Positions 8,648 through 17,697 of a stretch of 64,000 bases of DNA are shown here, in pieces. The notes beneath the pieces are model-generated. The model was not told the DNA's origin, made no database searches, and saw only the letters and a list, made by a program, of their open reading frames with translations. The stretch is from NCBI GenBank assembly GCA_026184295.1, contig JAHCJK010000007.1, forward strand, positions 1 through 64,000. Direction: 5' to 3'. How positions within the stretch are numbered: the first letter of the stretch is position 1; the number at the start of each line of letters is the position of its first letter. Source of the DNA: Planctomycetota bacterium. Lineage in GTDB: Bacteria > Planctomycetota > SZUA-567 > H5-PLA8. A program made the translations under genes and the position numbers.

Positions 8648-9643
8648 TTAGTGTCCCATCGGTTCGACGGGGTCGGGCGCGTCGCCCATCCGCCGCGCCG
8701 GCGTGTCTTCCAGGATCAAAGTCAGCGGCAGAATCTTCAGCATCGTAAAGCGCTGCTTGATCACGTGCCCGTCGGCCGAATACCACGCGCGGTACTCGTT
8801 CTCGCCGGCCGTCGCGAGCACCTCGAAGGTCATGACGTCGCGGCCATGATAGCGGATCGGGCCTTTTCCCACCACGCGAGACTCGACGGAGACCAGTTCC
8901 ACGGACGACGAACCCGAGAAGTCGAGCATGACGACCTTCCAGCGGTCGCCTTCGCGGATTTCGGGTCGGTAGCCGAACGGCGTGAGCGCGATGGCGGGGT
9001 TGGCCGCGCCGCTCAAGGGAATCCGCGTGGTCTCCTCGCCGACCTTCATCCCGTCCGCGGGATTGTAGTGCAGGTGGACGAGGCGCAGTTCGTTGCCTTC
9101 GCGCGCGCCGCGGATGATCGATTCGGGCATGGGGCCCATGTGCGCCTTGAAGGTGAATTCTTCCAGGCCCAGGTCGCGCGTGACCTGCTCGGTGGATTCC
9201 AGCGAGATTTCGCAGAGCGGCCGGTAGGCGTCGGGCACGGCGTCCTTGGTGACGGCCAGGTTGAAGAAGGTCTTCTCTTCCGCGCGCACTTCGCCGCGCA
9301 CTTTAAGGTCGCGGGTCATGATCCCGACCATGATCTCGCCCTGGTCGGCGCCGGCGCGTTCGGCCTGGGCCATGTCGAGGCGGAAGCGGTCGCGCCAGTC
9401 GTCGGGAATCATCTTGCGCAGGTCGGGATTCTTCTCGATGGCGGGTTCGATGATCGCGGCGAGGTTCACGTACACGCGCCAGCGTGTGTGGCGCGGCGCG
9501 TTCTGCGCGAAGATGGCCTCGATGGAGGCGCGGTTGTTCAGGGCTTCGGGATCGACCGGCTTCGGCCCGTAGGTGCGGTAGACCAGCGCCATCGTGGCAA
9601 GCCACGCGGCGAGGGTGATCAGGAGGACCAGCCAACGCGCCAA
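8648..9643 (-). CDS. Membrane-anchored exported hypothetical protein
   Basis: A 331-residue protein starting with one transmembrane helix (MARWLVLLITLAAWLATMAL), which acts as a signal anchor and leaves the rest outside the cytoplasm. The remainder is predicted beta-rich with segments such as RIPLSGAANPAIALTPFGYRP and ends near a cytoplasm-free tail. It is immediately upstream of the ABC ATPase on the same strand and probably co-transcribed. The family is not recognised; it might be an accessory of the exporter, which is inference from position only. Confidence 0.7.
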   Translation of the reverse strand: MARWLVLLITLAAWLATMALVYRTYGPKPVDPEALNNRASIEAIFAQNAPRHTRWRVYVNLAAIIEPAIEKNPDLRKMIPDDWRDRFRLDMAQAERAGADQGEIMVGIMTRDLKVRGEVRAEEKTFFNLAVTKDAVPDAYRPLCEISLESTEQVTRDLGLEEFTFKAHMGPMPESIIRGAREGNELRLVHLHYNPADGMKVGEETTRIPLSGAANPAIALTPFGYRPEIREGDRWKVVMLDFSGSSSVELVSVESRVVGKGPIRYHGRDVMTFEVLATAGENEYRAWYSADGHVIKQRFTMLKILPLTLILEDTPARRMGDAPDPVEPMGH

Positions 9644-9810
9644 AAGGGGAGCCCCCGCGCCGGGCCGAGTGATTTCCGAGCCGGCGCGAGCACCTTATCA
9701 CACCTTCGCGCCCGCTGCCAGAAGCGCCGCGTTTCGATTTTGCCGCGCGCGGCCCGTGAAACGGTTCCACGCGTTGTTTACGCGCGCGGAATCATTACGA
9801 TCCCACCACC

Positions 9811-12265
9811 ATGGCCCGCAAATCCGGCGCGAAAGGCGACGCCCCGCCCGAACCCGATCTCTTTTCGGGCCTGGAAGCCCCGCCGCCGCCGAAGCCCGCT
9901 CCGCCCGAAGAGAAAAAACCGCGCGCGCGCGCCGAACGCCCGAAGGTGACGCTCGCGCAGGCCAAGGCCAAGCTGCCGCCGGGCGCGGAACTGGCCGAGG
10001 TCGCCGTCGAAGGCGTCGTGCGCGGGACCTTTACGTACCTGGTGGACGAACGGACGCGCGGGCAGCTTGTGCCCGGCGCGCGCGTGCTCGTGCCGTTCGG
10101 GCCGCGCTCGCTGCCGGGGTACTACGTCGGCCCGCGCAGCATCGAAGACCTCGTCGCCGAGAACCTCGACCCCGGCCGCCTGAAGGCCGTGCTGAAGCGC
10201 ATGGACGGCGCGCCCGAAGACCCCAAGTCCGCGCGCGCGAAGGAAAGTACTCCGGCGCTCGACGGCGACCCCAGCGAGTACGCCATCGAAGACCTGGGCA
10301 CCGAGATCATCCTGCCCGACGACGAAGGCCTTGTAGAAGGCGACGAGGATCACTCCGGCGAGGCCGCGCCCGCGCCCGAGGATTCGTCCGAAGCCCCCAC
10401 GGCCGCGCCGCCGGAACCGCTGCTCACGCCGCAACTCCTGGAACTCGCGCGCTGGATCGCGCGGCAGTACGCGTGCTCGCTGGGCACGGTGCTCGCGGCG
10501 ATGCTGCCCGCGGGCGTGAAGCGCGGCGCGGCGGCCGGGCGCCCGCGCGTGATCGGCGCCGCCAAGCCGCACGAGGAACTGCTCGCGGCGGCCGAGGCCC
10601 TCGCGAAGAAAGCCCCCAAGCAGGCCGCGCTGCTGCACGCGGTCGTCGCGGCGGGAGGCTCGGGCCTGGCCCCGGCGCTTCTGGCCGAATCCGAAGCGCC
10701 CGGCACGGCGCTGAAGGCCTTGGAGAAGCAGGGCCTCGTCACGGTCGCGGAGCAGACGGCGCTTTCCATCGGCGCGACCTACGGCGGCGAACAGAAGGCG
10801 GCGGAAGACGTGGCGCTGACCGAGGCGCAGGCGCACGCGCTCGAAACGCTCGAGGCCGCGATCGAGTCGAACGGGCACAAGACCTTTCTGCTGCAGGGCG
10901 TGACGGGGAGCGGCAAGACCGAGGTCTACCTGCGGGCGCTCGCGCGGACGCTGGAACTCGGGCGGCAGGGCATCGTGCTCGTCCCGGAGATCGCGCTGAC
11001 GCCGCAGACCGCGCAGCGCTTCGAGAGCCGGCTCGGCGCGGAGCGCGTCGCCGTGCTGCACAGCCACCTGACCGGCGGGGAGCGCGCGGCTGGCCGGCGC
11101 GGTGCTGGTGCTCGGGTCGGCGACGCCGAGCCTCGAGTCGTACCAGGCGGCGCTGAGCGGGCGCATCGGCCGGCTGCTGCTGCCCGAACGCGTCGCGGGC
11201 GCGGAGTTGCCGCCGGTCTCGGTCGTGGACATGCGCGAGGAGAACCGCGACACCAAGCGCTACAATTACCTCTCGCGCGCCCTGCGCCGCGCGCTGCACG
11301 AGACGATCGAGCGCCGCGAGCAGGCGATCCTCTTCCTCAACCGGCGCGGCTTCGCGACCGTGATCACCTGCCTGCACTGCGGCCACACCGAAAAGTGCGA
11401 ACGCTGCGACATCACGCTCACCAGCCACCGTTCGCGCGAGACGATCACCTGCCACTACTGCGGCTTCGAGAAGCCCGTGCCGAAGGTCTGCGCCGAGTGC
11501 AAGTCGCCGGGCGTGAAGTTCTGGGGGCAGGGGACCGAGCGCGTCGAGGAGGAAGTCCGCAAGGTCTTTCCCGAGGCCCGCATCGCGCGCATGGACAGCG
11601 ACACGATGACGCGCCGCGAGGCATATCTCGAGACGCTCGGAGCCTTCCGCGCCGGGCGCATCGACGTGCTGGTCGGCACGCAGATGATCGCGAAAGGCCT
11701 CGACTTTCCCAACGTGACGCTCGTCGGCATCGTCCTCGCCGACACCGCCCTGCACATGCCCGACTTCCGTTCGCGCGAACGCACCTTCCAGTTGCTCGAA
11801 CAGGTCGCCGGGCGCGCGGGCCGCGGCAGCAAGGGCGGGCGCGTGATCGTGCAGACGTACCTGCCGCACGACGTCTCGGTGAAGGAGGCCCGCGACCACG
11901 ATTACGAAGGCTTCTGCCTCAACGAACTGCGCGAGCGCCAGGCGTTCTACTACCCGCCGTTCTCGCGGCTCGCGCGGGTGCTCGTGCGCGGCAAGGATAA
12001 GGAGAAAGCGCTGGCCGCCGCGAAGGAGGCCGGCGTGCTGCTGCGCGCCGAGGCGAAGAAGATCGAGGGCCGGCGCATCGAAGTGCTCGGACCGTCGCCC
12101 GCGCCCATCGCGATGCTCGACGGCGCGCACCGCTTTCACCTGATGGTGAAGGCCCCCGACGGCGAGACCATCGCCGCCGTCTTCAACGGCGCCGCCGCCG
12201 AGGCGCTAAGCAAATTGAAGGGCGCGGAGTCCGTCGTCGATATCGATCCGTTAGGGATGTTGTAG
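9811..12265 (+). pseudogene. priA: PriA replication-restart helicase, broken by internal deletion
   Basis: Two adjoining frames together encode PriA. The first (9811 to about 11092) holds the DNA-binding domain, an acidic linker near residues 170-205, Walker A GVTGSGKTEVY, the motif LVPEIALTPQ and the HSHLTGGER block. The second (from about 11090, shifted frame, to 12265) resumes exactly at LAGAVLVLGSATPSLES and continues through the eight zinc-binding cysteines, the VGTQMIAKGLDFP and EQVAGRAGRG helicase motifs and the C-terminal domain. Compared with E. coli PriA, about 60 residues that normally lie between these blocks are absent, including the DEEH motif II and the GTRS region. The loss also shifts the frame, so no full-length PriA can be made. 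This is either a real deletion or an assembly error in a very GC-rich spot. Confidence 0.88.
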
Positions 12266-12272
12266 TTTTTTA

Positions 12273-12305
12273 TTCACCACAGAGCGCACAGAGGACACAG
12301 AGAAC
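12273..12305. repeat. CACAGAG 9-bp tandem repeat, intergenic
   Basis: Three copies of CACAGAG begin at 12278, 12287 and 12296, a perfect 9-bp period within TTCACCACAGAG...CACAGAGAAC. Very similar CACAGAG-phased sequences recur between genes in many environmental bacterial genomes; that is recollection and was not searched. It sits just after priA, at the edge of a lower-GC patch. The rest of 12266-12390 shows no gene. Confidence 0.6.
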
Positions 12306-12390
12306 GACCACGTCTAAGGCCAGTTTTTTCGAAAAGGATTTTATCCGAACCTTTAAGCCGAGGTCGTCCAAAGGTCGGAGGATTTTTTGT

Positions 12391-12759
12391 ATGCGGGTTG
12401 GCATGCAACCGTTTCCGACCCTGTGCTGGTACCGTTCAGCACGTGTAGCCGAATGGCCCGTGTCCATGCTTGTCATTTCGACCTGGGTGTATGTTTTTTG
12501 CCTCGCACTCATCATGCTTGCGATCATGAATAATATGAATCGTACGCCTGACTGGCGGGAGTCGGCTATGGATATCGTCGGCAAACTGTGGATCGCGAAT
12601 GCTCTCCTTGCCATACTGGTTGGCCATGAAATCCTGCGCATTCGCAGGGAAGACATGGTTTGCGGCTGGTTCCTGCCATGGGTGGGACTCTTGCCTGCCA
12701 TGGTTCTGCTTTTTACCACCCAACTGCTCATGGATAACTGGCTGCATGGTTCTTTCTAG
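12391..12759 (+). CDS. Small polytopic membrane protein
   Basis: A 122-residue protein with three probable transmembrane helices (around residues 27-45, 70-80 and 92-112). The start is supported by GGAGG at 12377-12381, 9 nt before the ATG. Base composition is clearly less GC-rich than flanking genes, pointing to a separate origin. It is followed 25 bp later by another small membrane protein gene. The family is not recognised. Confidence 0.55.
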   Translation: MRVGMQPFPTLCWYRSARVAEWPVSMLVISTWVYVFCLALIMLAIMNNMNRTPDWRESAMDIVGKLWIANALLAILVGHEILRIRREDMVCGWFLPWVGLLPAMVLLFTTQLLMDNWLHGSF

Positions 12760-12784
12760 GATTTGAGACCCTGAAGAGACTACG

Positions 12785-13168
12785 ATGGCCTCCTTTTCCC
12801 TGCTTGAGTCGATGTTGCTCTTTCTGATTGTCTCCCTTGGCCTTGGGTATTTCGTGGCCCCGTGGCCGGATGTGACGGTCACCATTTGGCCATCGTTGTT
12901 GACGCGGGCGTTTGTGGCATTTCTGCCGCTCGGACTTTTTGGAATTTGGAAGGTCGCGCCGACGAGTCGACAAAAATGGTGCGAACGGTTGCTGTCGGGT
13001 TGTTGTTGCCTTCTGCTCGTGGGTGAATGGTGGCCGCTCAACAGATACCTGCAAAAAGCCCCAGCGTATGCGTATCTGGCGAACGCTATCCAGGCGATTT
13101 CAATGGTCGGGTTGCTATCAGGCTTGGTTCTTCTGGTGCTGGCCCATTTGTTCCCCAAATCTAGGTGA
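12785..13168 (+). CDS. Small polytopic membrane protein
   Basis: A 127-residue protein with four hydrophobic stretches suitable for membrane helices (around residues 5-24, 35-55, 70-84 and 100-122) and a CCC cluster near residue 74. It sits 25 bp after a similar small membrane protein in the same lower-GC patch, and the two probably form one transcript. The ribosome binding site is weak. No family is recognised. Confidence 0.55.
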   Translation: MASFSLLESMLLFLIVSLGLGYFVAPWPDVTVTIWPSLLTRAFVAFLPLGLFGIWKVAPTSRQKWCERLLSGCCCLLLVGEWWPLNRYLQKAPAYAYLANAIQAISMVGLLSGLVLLVLAHLFPKSR

Positions 13169-13214
13169 ATGGTAGACGCGAGGGTGGCGATCTAGAAAGT
13201 GCCGATCTCTGTGG

Positions 13215-14318
13215 CTAAATAAGTTCTCTGTAAATCCCCAGGCACGACCGTGCCGCTTTGTCCCACGAAAAGTCCTTCGCGCGGGCGAGGCCCTTGGTCT
13301 TCAGCGAGGCGCGCAGCGCTTCGTCGGTAAGGATCTTCTCGATCGCGGCGGCGATGGATTCGACGTCTTTCGGATCGGCGATCAGGCCCGCGCCGGCGAC
13401 GATCTCGGGGACGCTGCCGTCCTTGCCGCCGATGACCGGGCAGCCGCAGCCGAAGGCTTCCACGACGGGAATCCCGAAGCCTTCGTACAGGGTGGCGAAG
13501 AGCAGGCCCCACGCGCCGGCGTAGAGCGGCGCGACGTCGCTGTCGGGGACGTAGCCGAGCATCTTCACCGCGCCGCGCGCATCGGCGTCGTCGATGGCGT
13601 GATGAATCTCTTCGCCGCCGAAGCCCACGCGCCCCGCGATGGCGAAGACCGCGTCGCTCTTCGCGCGCTTTCGCGCGAGCGCGAAGGCCTTGATCATGTT
13701 CGGCAGGTTCTTGCGCCGGTTGACCGTGCCGACGTAGATCAGGTACGGCCGGTCGAGCCCGTGCTTCCTGCGCGCGGCGGCGACGGCTTCCGCGCTTTGC
13801 GGAACGAACCCGGGCCCGCCGGCCTCGTAGACGACGCGCAGCTTGGCCGGATCGGGGCGCAGGGTCTCGAGCACGTCGCGCCGGCTGGCCTCGCTGACGA
13901 CGACGATGCGGTCGGCGCGTTCGGCCAGGTCGCGGTAGCGCTTGTCCTTCATCTCGCGGAATTCCTGCGTCGCGAAGTCCTTCGATTGCAGCGCGGAGTA
14001 GACGTCGTGGATCGTGACGACCAGCTTCGCCTTCATCCAGCGCCCGGGGATGCGCGCGTCGAGTCCGTGGAAGACCTGCATGCGCCGCGCGAAGATGGGA
14101 TGCAGCCGCTCGATCATCAGCTTCGAACGGAAGTTCGCCGCCGGCGGCGCGATGAAGCTCCCGCGGTTCTTGATGCGCGAGAAACGGTAGACGAGCGTGA
14201 AGGCGTCTTCCCGGTCCACGCGCGCGAAGGCTTCGACCATGCGGCGGACGTACATCGCCACGCCCGTCGATTCGGGGCGCGCGGCGCTGGAACAGTCGAG
14301 CGCGATGCGCAGGCTCAC
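13215..14318 (-). CDS. GT4-type glycosyltransferase
   Basis: A 367-residue retaining glycosyltransferase of the GT-B fold (GT4 / glycosyl transferases group 1). The N-terminal domain begins LRIALDCSSAARPESTGVAMY, the linker IYVGTVNRRKNLPNMIKAF binds the nucleotide-sugar, and the C-terminal LYEGFGIPVVEAFGCGCPV carries the family E-x7-E motif. The start is a GTG at 14316-14318 overlapping the TGA of the preceding membrane protein gene by 4 nt. It is the last gene of a leftward three-gene glycan operon. Donor and acceptor sugars are unknown. Confidence 0.93.
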   Translation of the reverse strand: MSLRIALDCSSAARPESTGVAMYVRRMVEAFARVDREDAFTLVYRFSRIKNRGSFIAPPAANFRSKLMIERLHPIFARRMQVFHGLDARIPGRWMKAKLVVTIHDVYSALQSKDFATQEFREMKDKRYRDLAERADRIVVVSEASRRDVLETLRPDPAKLRVVYEAGGPGFVPQSAEAVAAARRKHGLDRPYLIYVGTVNRRKNLPNMIKAFALARKRAKSDAVFAIAGRVGFGGEEIHHAIDDADARGAVKMLGYVPDSDVAPLYAGAWGLLFATLYEGFGIPVVEAFGCGCPVIGGKDGSVPEIVAGAGLIADPKDVESIAAAIEKILTDEALRASLKTKGLARAKDFSWDKAARSCLGIYRELI

Positions 14319-16078
14319 GGCGCGGGGGCCTCGGGTTCGGGCGCGTAGGCGTCGGGCCCCGTGAGCGCGAAGATCGCCGCGTAGTCGTCCACGTACTGCG
14401 CCTTCCAGTAGTGCAGGTACATCTCGGGATAACCGATCGCCGCCGAGCCGCGCAGGACCATGTAGCGCGCGTTGAAGGTCTTCGCCAGCAGCGGGCCGTC
14501 GAGCGGCCGGCCGCGGCGGCGCATGTATTCGATCAGGTGCAGCTTCTCGGGCGCGTAGCGCTGCATGTAGGTCGGGTCGAGCCCCACCAGAAAATGGCAG
14601 TGGCGCGTGTAGTAGTAGAGTTCCGGGAAATCGTCCCACCAGAAGTTGACGACGGTCTCGCCGGGTTCGGTGTGCGCTTCGAGCCACTTCGCGGCCTTGG
14701 CGAAGTTGTTCCCCGGCAGGTCGTACGCCGCGATGCTGAAGGTGTACGCCGTGTTGCAGAAGAGCGCCGCGAGGCCGAGCGCGCCCGCGCCCGCCAGGGC
14801 GTACGCGCGCGCGCCGAAGCGGTCGAAGATGTCGCGCTTGAGGTCCACGCCCTTGACCACGTCGCGGAAGACCAGCGCCAAAGCCAGCGCGGCGAGCGGC
14901 GTCGCGTATTCCATGAAGCGCGAGAAGGCCATCGTCATCGCGAACCAGAAGAGCGCGGCCCAGACGGCGCCGAGGGCCTCGGGCGAGAGCCGCTTGCCGC
15001 CGCGCCAGCCGCTCGCGCAGCAGGCCAGCAGGGCCAGGTTGACGTACCAGCGTTCCTTGAGGAACTGCTTGGTGCTCATCGGGTGGTTGCCGTACATCGC
15101 GCCGATCCAGAGCAGCGAGACGAAGAGCGCGACCGCGAAGCCGCGCCGGTTGTGCCACCAGCCCGCCGGCGCCAGCACGGTGACCAGGAAGAACAGCAGC
15201 GGCATCGCGAGGAAGAAATCGCCCGTGCGGTACGGATAGATCTCGTTGCCGAGTTCGACGGCTTCGCTCAGGCCCTTGGCGCCGCTGGTGATCACGTCCA
15301 CGTAGGTGAGCATCGATTCGAGCGTGTGCGGCGAATACGGATGGAGGATCAGGCCCGCCAGCGGGCCCGCGCCCGCCGCGACGGCCGATTTCCAGTCCAG
15401 CCCGCCGCCCGCGGCCCAGCGCCCGGCGACGAACGGCGCGGCCGTCATCAGCAGCACGAACGGCACGGTGTAGCTCCACGCGTACACGAATCCGAGCAGG
15501 AAGACCGCCTTCCAGTTCTTCGTGCTCAGGAAATACATCCCCGCCAGCAGCAGCGAGATGCTCAGCACGTGCGAGCGGATCATGATGATGCGCCCGAGGA
15601 ACGGATGGTCGGCGCAGAGCAGCAGCAGCACGAAGAGCAGCGGCCAGCGGGCCTGCTGCGCGCGCAGGATCGCGTACAGCGTCACGAAGATCGCGAGCGT
15701 CAGCAGCCAGATGCCCCAGCGAACTCCGGAAAGCGGCTCCGCGGCGTCCCGCGCGAACGGCACCAGGTAGACGTGGAAGAGGAACTCCTTGTCGCAGAAG
15801 CGGTCCTTCCAGGTGCTGTACTCGGTCCATTCGAAGTTTCGCGAGAGCCCGAATTCCGGGAGCATCTGCGCGAAGCGCGCGTGGAAGTAGCCGTCGCGTT
15901 CGACCAGGCCGGGGGAGCCGAGCTGCGCTTTGCCGAGCAGCACGGCGGCGTAGAGCAGGATGGCGAGGAAGCCGAGGTTGACGGGCGAGAGCCACTTCCG
16001 CGCGGGCGCGGGCGTCTCCCCGGCCGGGGGCGGAGCGTTTTGCGGAAGCGGAGGCTGCGCGTTCGCGTCGGCGCTCAT
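14315..16078 (-). CDS. GT-C membrane glycosyltransferase, STT3-like layout
   Basis: A 587-residue membrane protein with roughly 11-13 hydrophobic helices (residues about 30-460) and a soluble C-terminal part. The first external loop carries ERDGYFHARFAQML, at the place where GT-C enzymes keep their catalytic acidic motif. Just after the last helix comes KWLEAHTEPGETVVNFWWDD, which parallels the WWDYG-bearing segment of STT3 oligosaccharyltransferases. It lies between a GT2-methyltransferase fusion (4-bp gap) and a GT4 gene (4-nt overlap). A lipid-linked sugar transferase or oligosaccharyltransferase acting outside the membrane is likely; the STT3 comparison is inference. Confidence 0.75.
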   Translation of the reverse strand: MSADANAQPPLPQNAPPPAGETPAPARKWLSPVNLGFLAILLYAAVLLGKAQLGSPGLVERDGYFHARFAQMLPEFGLSRNFEWTEYSTWKDRFCDKEFLFHVYLVPFARDAAEPLSGVRWGIWLLTLAIFVTLYAILRAQQARWPLLFVLLLLCADHPFLGRIIMIRSHVLSISLLLAGMYFLSTKNWKAVFLLGFVYAWSYTVPFVLLMTAAPFVAGRWAAGGGLDWKSAVAAGAGPLAGLILHPYSPHTLESMLTYVDVITSGAKGLSEAVELGNEIYPYRTGDFFLAMPLLFFLVTVLAPAGWWHNRRGFAVALFVSLLWIGAMYGNHPMSTKQFLKERWYVNLALLACCASGWRGGKRLSPEALGAVWAALFWFAMTMAFSRFMEYATPLAALALALVFRDVVKGVDLKRDIFDRFGARAYALAGAGALGLAALFCNTAYTFSIAAYDLPGNNFAKAAKWLEAHTEPGETVVNFWWDDFPELYYYTRHCHFLVGLDPTYMQRYAPEKLHLIEYMRRRGRPLDGPLLAKTFNARYMVLRGSAAIGYPEMYLHYWKAQYVDDYAAIFALTGPDAYAPEPEAPAP

Positions 16079-16082
16079 GCGG

Positions 16083-17543
16083 TCAGTGCCCCGCGGCGGC
16101 GGCGGGCGGGAGTTCGGCGGCGGCCGGCGCGCCGGACGCGGCGGGCTTGCGCGCGACGGCCACGACGTCCAGGCCGGGCCAGGGCCAGAGCCAGTCGATG
16201 CGGCGGAAGAGCCAGACGAGCGAATCGAAGAGCTTGAGCTGGATGCGCGCGATGCGTTCGCGCCGGCAGATCACGCCGTTGAAGAGCCAGCCCAGCAGCC
16301 CGATGCGGTTGAACTGAAACGTCTGTTCGACGGCAAAGCCCGCGGCTTCCAGCGCGGCGGTCAGGTCCGCGGCACGGTAGCGGCGCCGGTGTCCGAGCGT
16401 CCGGTCCAGCGGCGAAAAGAGCCACGGGCCCTGCGGCGCCAGGATCACCACGCGCCCGTTGGGTTCCAGCGCGGCGTGGAAGTTCTTCAAGGCTGCGGCG
16501 GGGTCGTTCAGATTTTCGAGCCCGCTGACGTAGACGATGGTGTCGAGCCCGCCCTTCAGGGCCGCGAAGTCTTCGGCGCTGGCCGGGTCGAGCCGCGCGA
16601 CCTCGATGCCGCTGCGGCGGATCGCGAGGTTCTTCAGGATCGTGACGTAGGCGTCCTTGGCGTCGCTGGCGACGAAGCGTTCGCGCGGGAGCAGCAGGCC
16701 GGTCATCGCGCCGACGCCGGAGCCGACTTCGAGCACGCGTTCGCCCAGGAACGGGCGCAGCGCGTCGGCGGTCCAGCGGTTCACGCGGTGGGCGCGCGAG
16801 AGGTCGATCAGGTACTCGGGCGCGATCTTTTCGTCGTAGATGTCGTCGATCAGGCGGTAGGTCAGGATCACGCGCAGCGCGCGGAAGCCGTCGCGCCAGG
16901 TGATCTTCTTGCCTTCCAGGTACGTGCGCCCGTCGTAGCGGATCGGCACTTCGTAGATGCGCAGGCCGCGCTTGGCAACCTTGGCGGTGATCTCCGGTTC
17001 GATCCCGAAGCACTGGCTGCGGATCGGGATCGAGCGCAGCACTTCGGTGCGGAACGCTTTGTAGCAGGTCTCCATGTCGGTCAGGTTCAGGTCGGTAAAG
17101 ATGTTCGAGAGCAGCGTCAGGAAGTGGTTGCCCATCGAGTGCCAGAAGTACAGCACGCGCTGGCGCTCGCTGGACTGGAAGCGCGAGCCGTACACGACGT
17201 CGGCCTGCCCGCTGAGCAGCGGTTCCATGATGCGCGGGTAGTCGTCGGGGTCGTATTCGAGGTCGGCGTCCTGAAAGATGGTGAAGTCGCCCGTCGCGGC
17301 GGCGATGGCGGTGCGGATCGCGGCGCCCTTGCCCTGGTTGCGTTCGTGCGGGATGTATTTGATCTCGGGAATCTCGGCGGCCAGGCGTTCGAGAATCTTG
17401 CGCGTCCCGTCGGTGGAGCCGTCGTCCACGACGATCAGTTCGCGCGCCAGCCCTTCGGGCAGCTTGACCGCCATGACCTTGCGGATGAGCTTCGCCGCGA
17501 GGTAGCGTTCGTTGTAGACGGGAATCAGGACGCTCAGTTTCAC
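16083..17543 (-). CDS. GT2 glycosyltransferase fused to SAM methyltransferase
   Basis: A 486-residue two-domain protein. Residues 1 to about 230 are a GT2 domain of the dolichyl-phosphate-mannose-synthase type: LIPVYNERYLAAKLI, VVDDGSTDGT and the DxD-like FQDADLEYDPDD. Residues about 235-420 are a class I methyltransferase with the SAM-binding VLEVGSGVGAMTG and a conserved VASDAKD. The C-terminus is hydrophobic. It is first in the leftward glycan operon. It probably makes a polyprenyl-phosphate sugar that feeds the GT-C enzyme downstream; the methyl acceptor is unknown. Confidence 0.92.
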   Translation of the reverse strand: MKLSVLIPVYNERYLAAKLIRKVMAVKLPEGLARELIVVDDGSTDGTRKILERLAAEIPEIKYIPHERNQGKGAAIRTAIAAATGDFTIFQDADLEYDPDDYPRIMEPLLSGQADVVYGSRFQSSERQRVLYFWHSMGNHFLTLLSNIFTDLNLTDMETCYKAFRTEVLRSIPIRSQCFGIEPEITAKVAKRGLRIYEVPIRYDGRTYLEGKKITWRDGFRALRVILTYRLIDDIYDEKIAPEYLIDLSRAHRVNRWTADALRPFLGERVLEVGSGVGAMTGLLLPRERFVASDAKDAYVTILKNLAIRRSGIEVARLDPASAEDFAALKGGLDTIVYVSGLENLNDPAAALKNFHAALEPNGRVVILAPQGPWLFSPLDRTLGHRRRYRAADLTAALEAAGFAVEQTFQFNRIGLLGWLFNGVICRRERIARIQLKLFDSLVWLFRRIDWLWPWPGLDVVAVARKPAASGAPAAAELPPAAAAGH

Positions 17544-17697
17544 GGGCGGAAGTTTACCTCAGCGGGGCGTTCTTGCCTGCGCGAAAAACGCGCGCGCACC
17601 GGTGCTTAACGCGGACCAAACAGGCGCGGAATCCGGCGCTGCAAGTGCGCAAGATTCGGGTGGGCGCGGGCCTTCTTCCAAGCGTATTATGCCGGGC

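Noticed and set aside
12270-12731. Minus-strand 153-codon frame ending LCVLCALCGE
   Set aside because: The Cys/Leu ending is just the translation of the CACAGAG repeat. The opposite strand has a proper ribosome binding site and membrane-protein pattern.
13215-15995. A single 926-residue protein ending in the GT4 domain
   Set aside because: The N-terminal 560 residues are a shifted-frame shadow of the GT-C gene. The GT4 protein starts at the GTG at 14318, with a 4-nt overlap.
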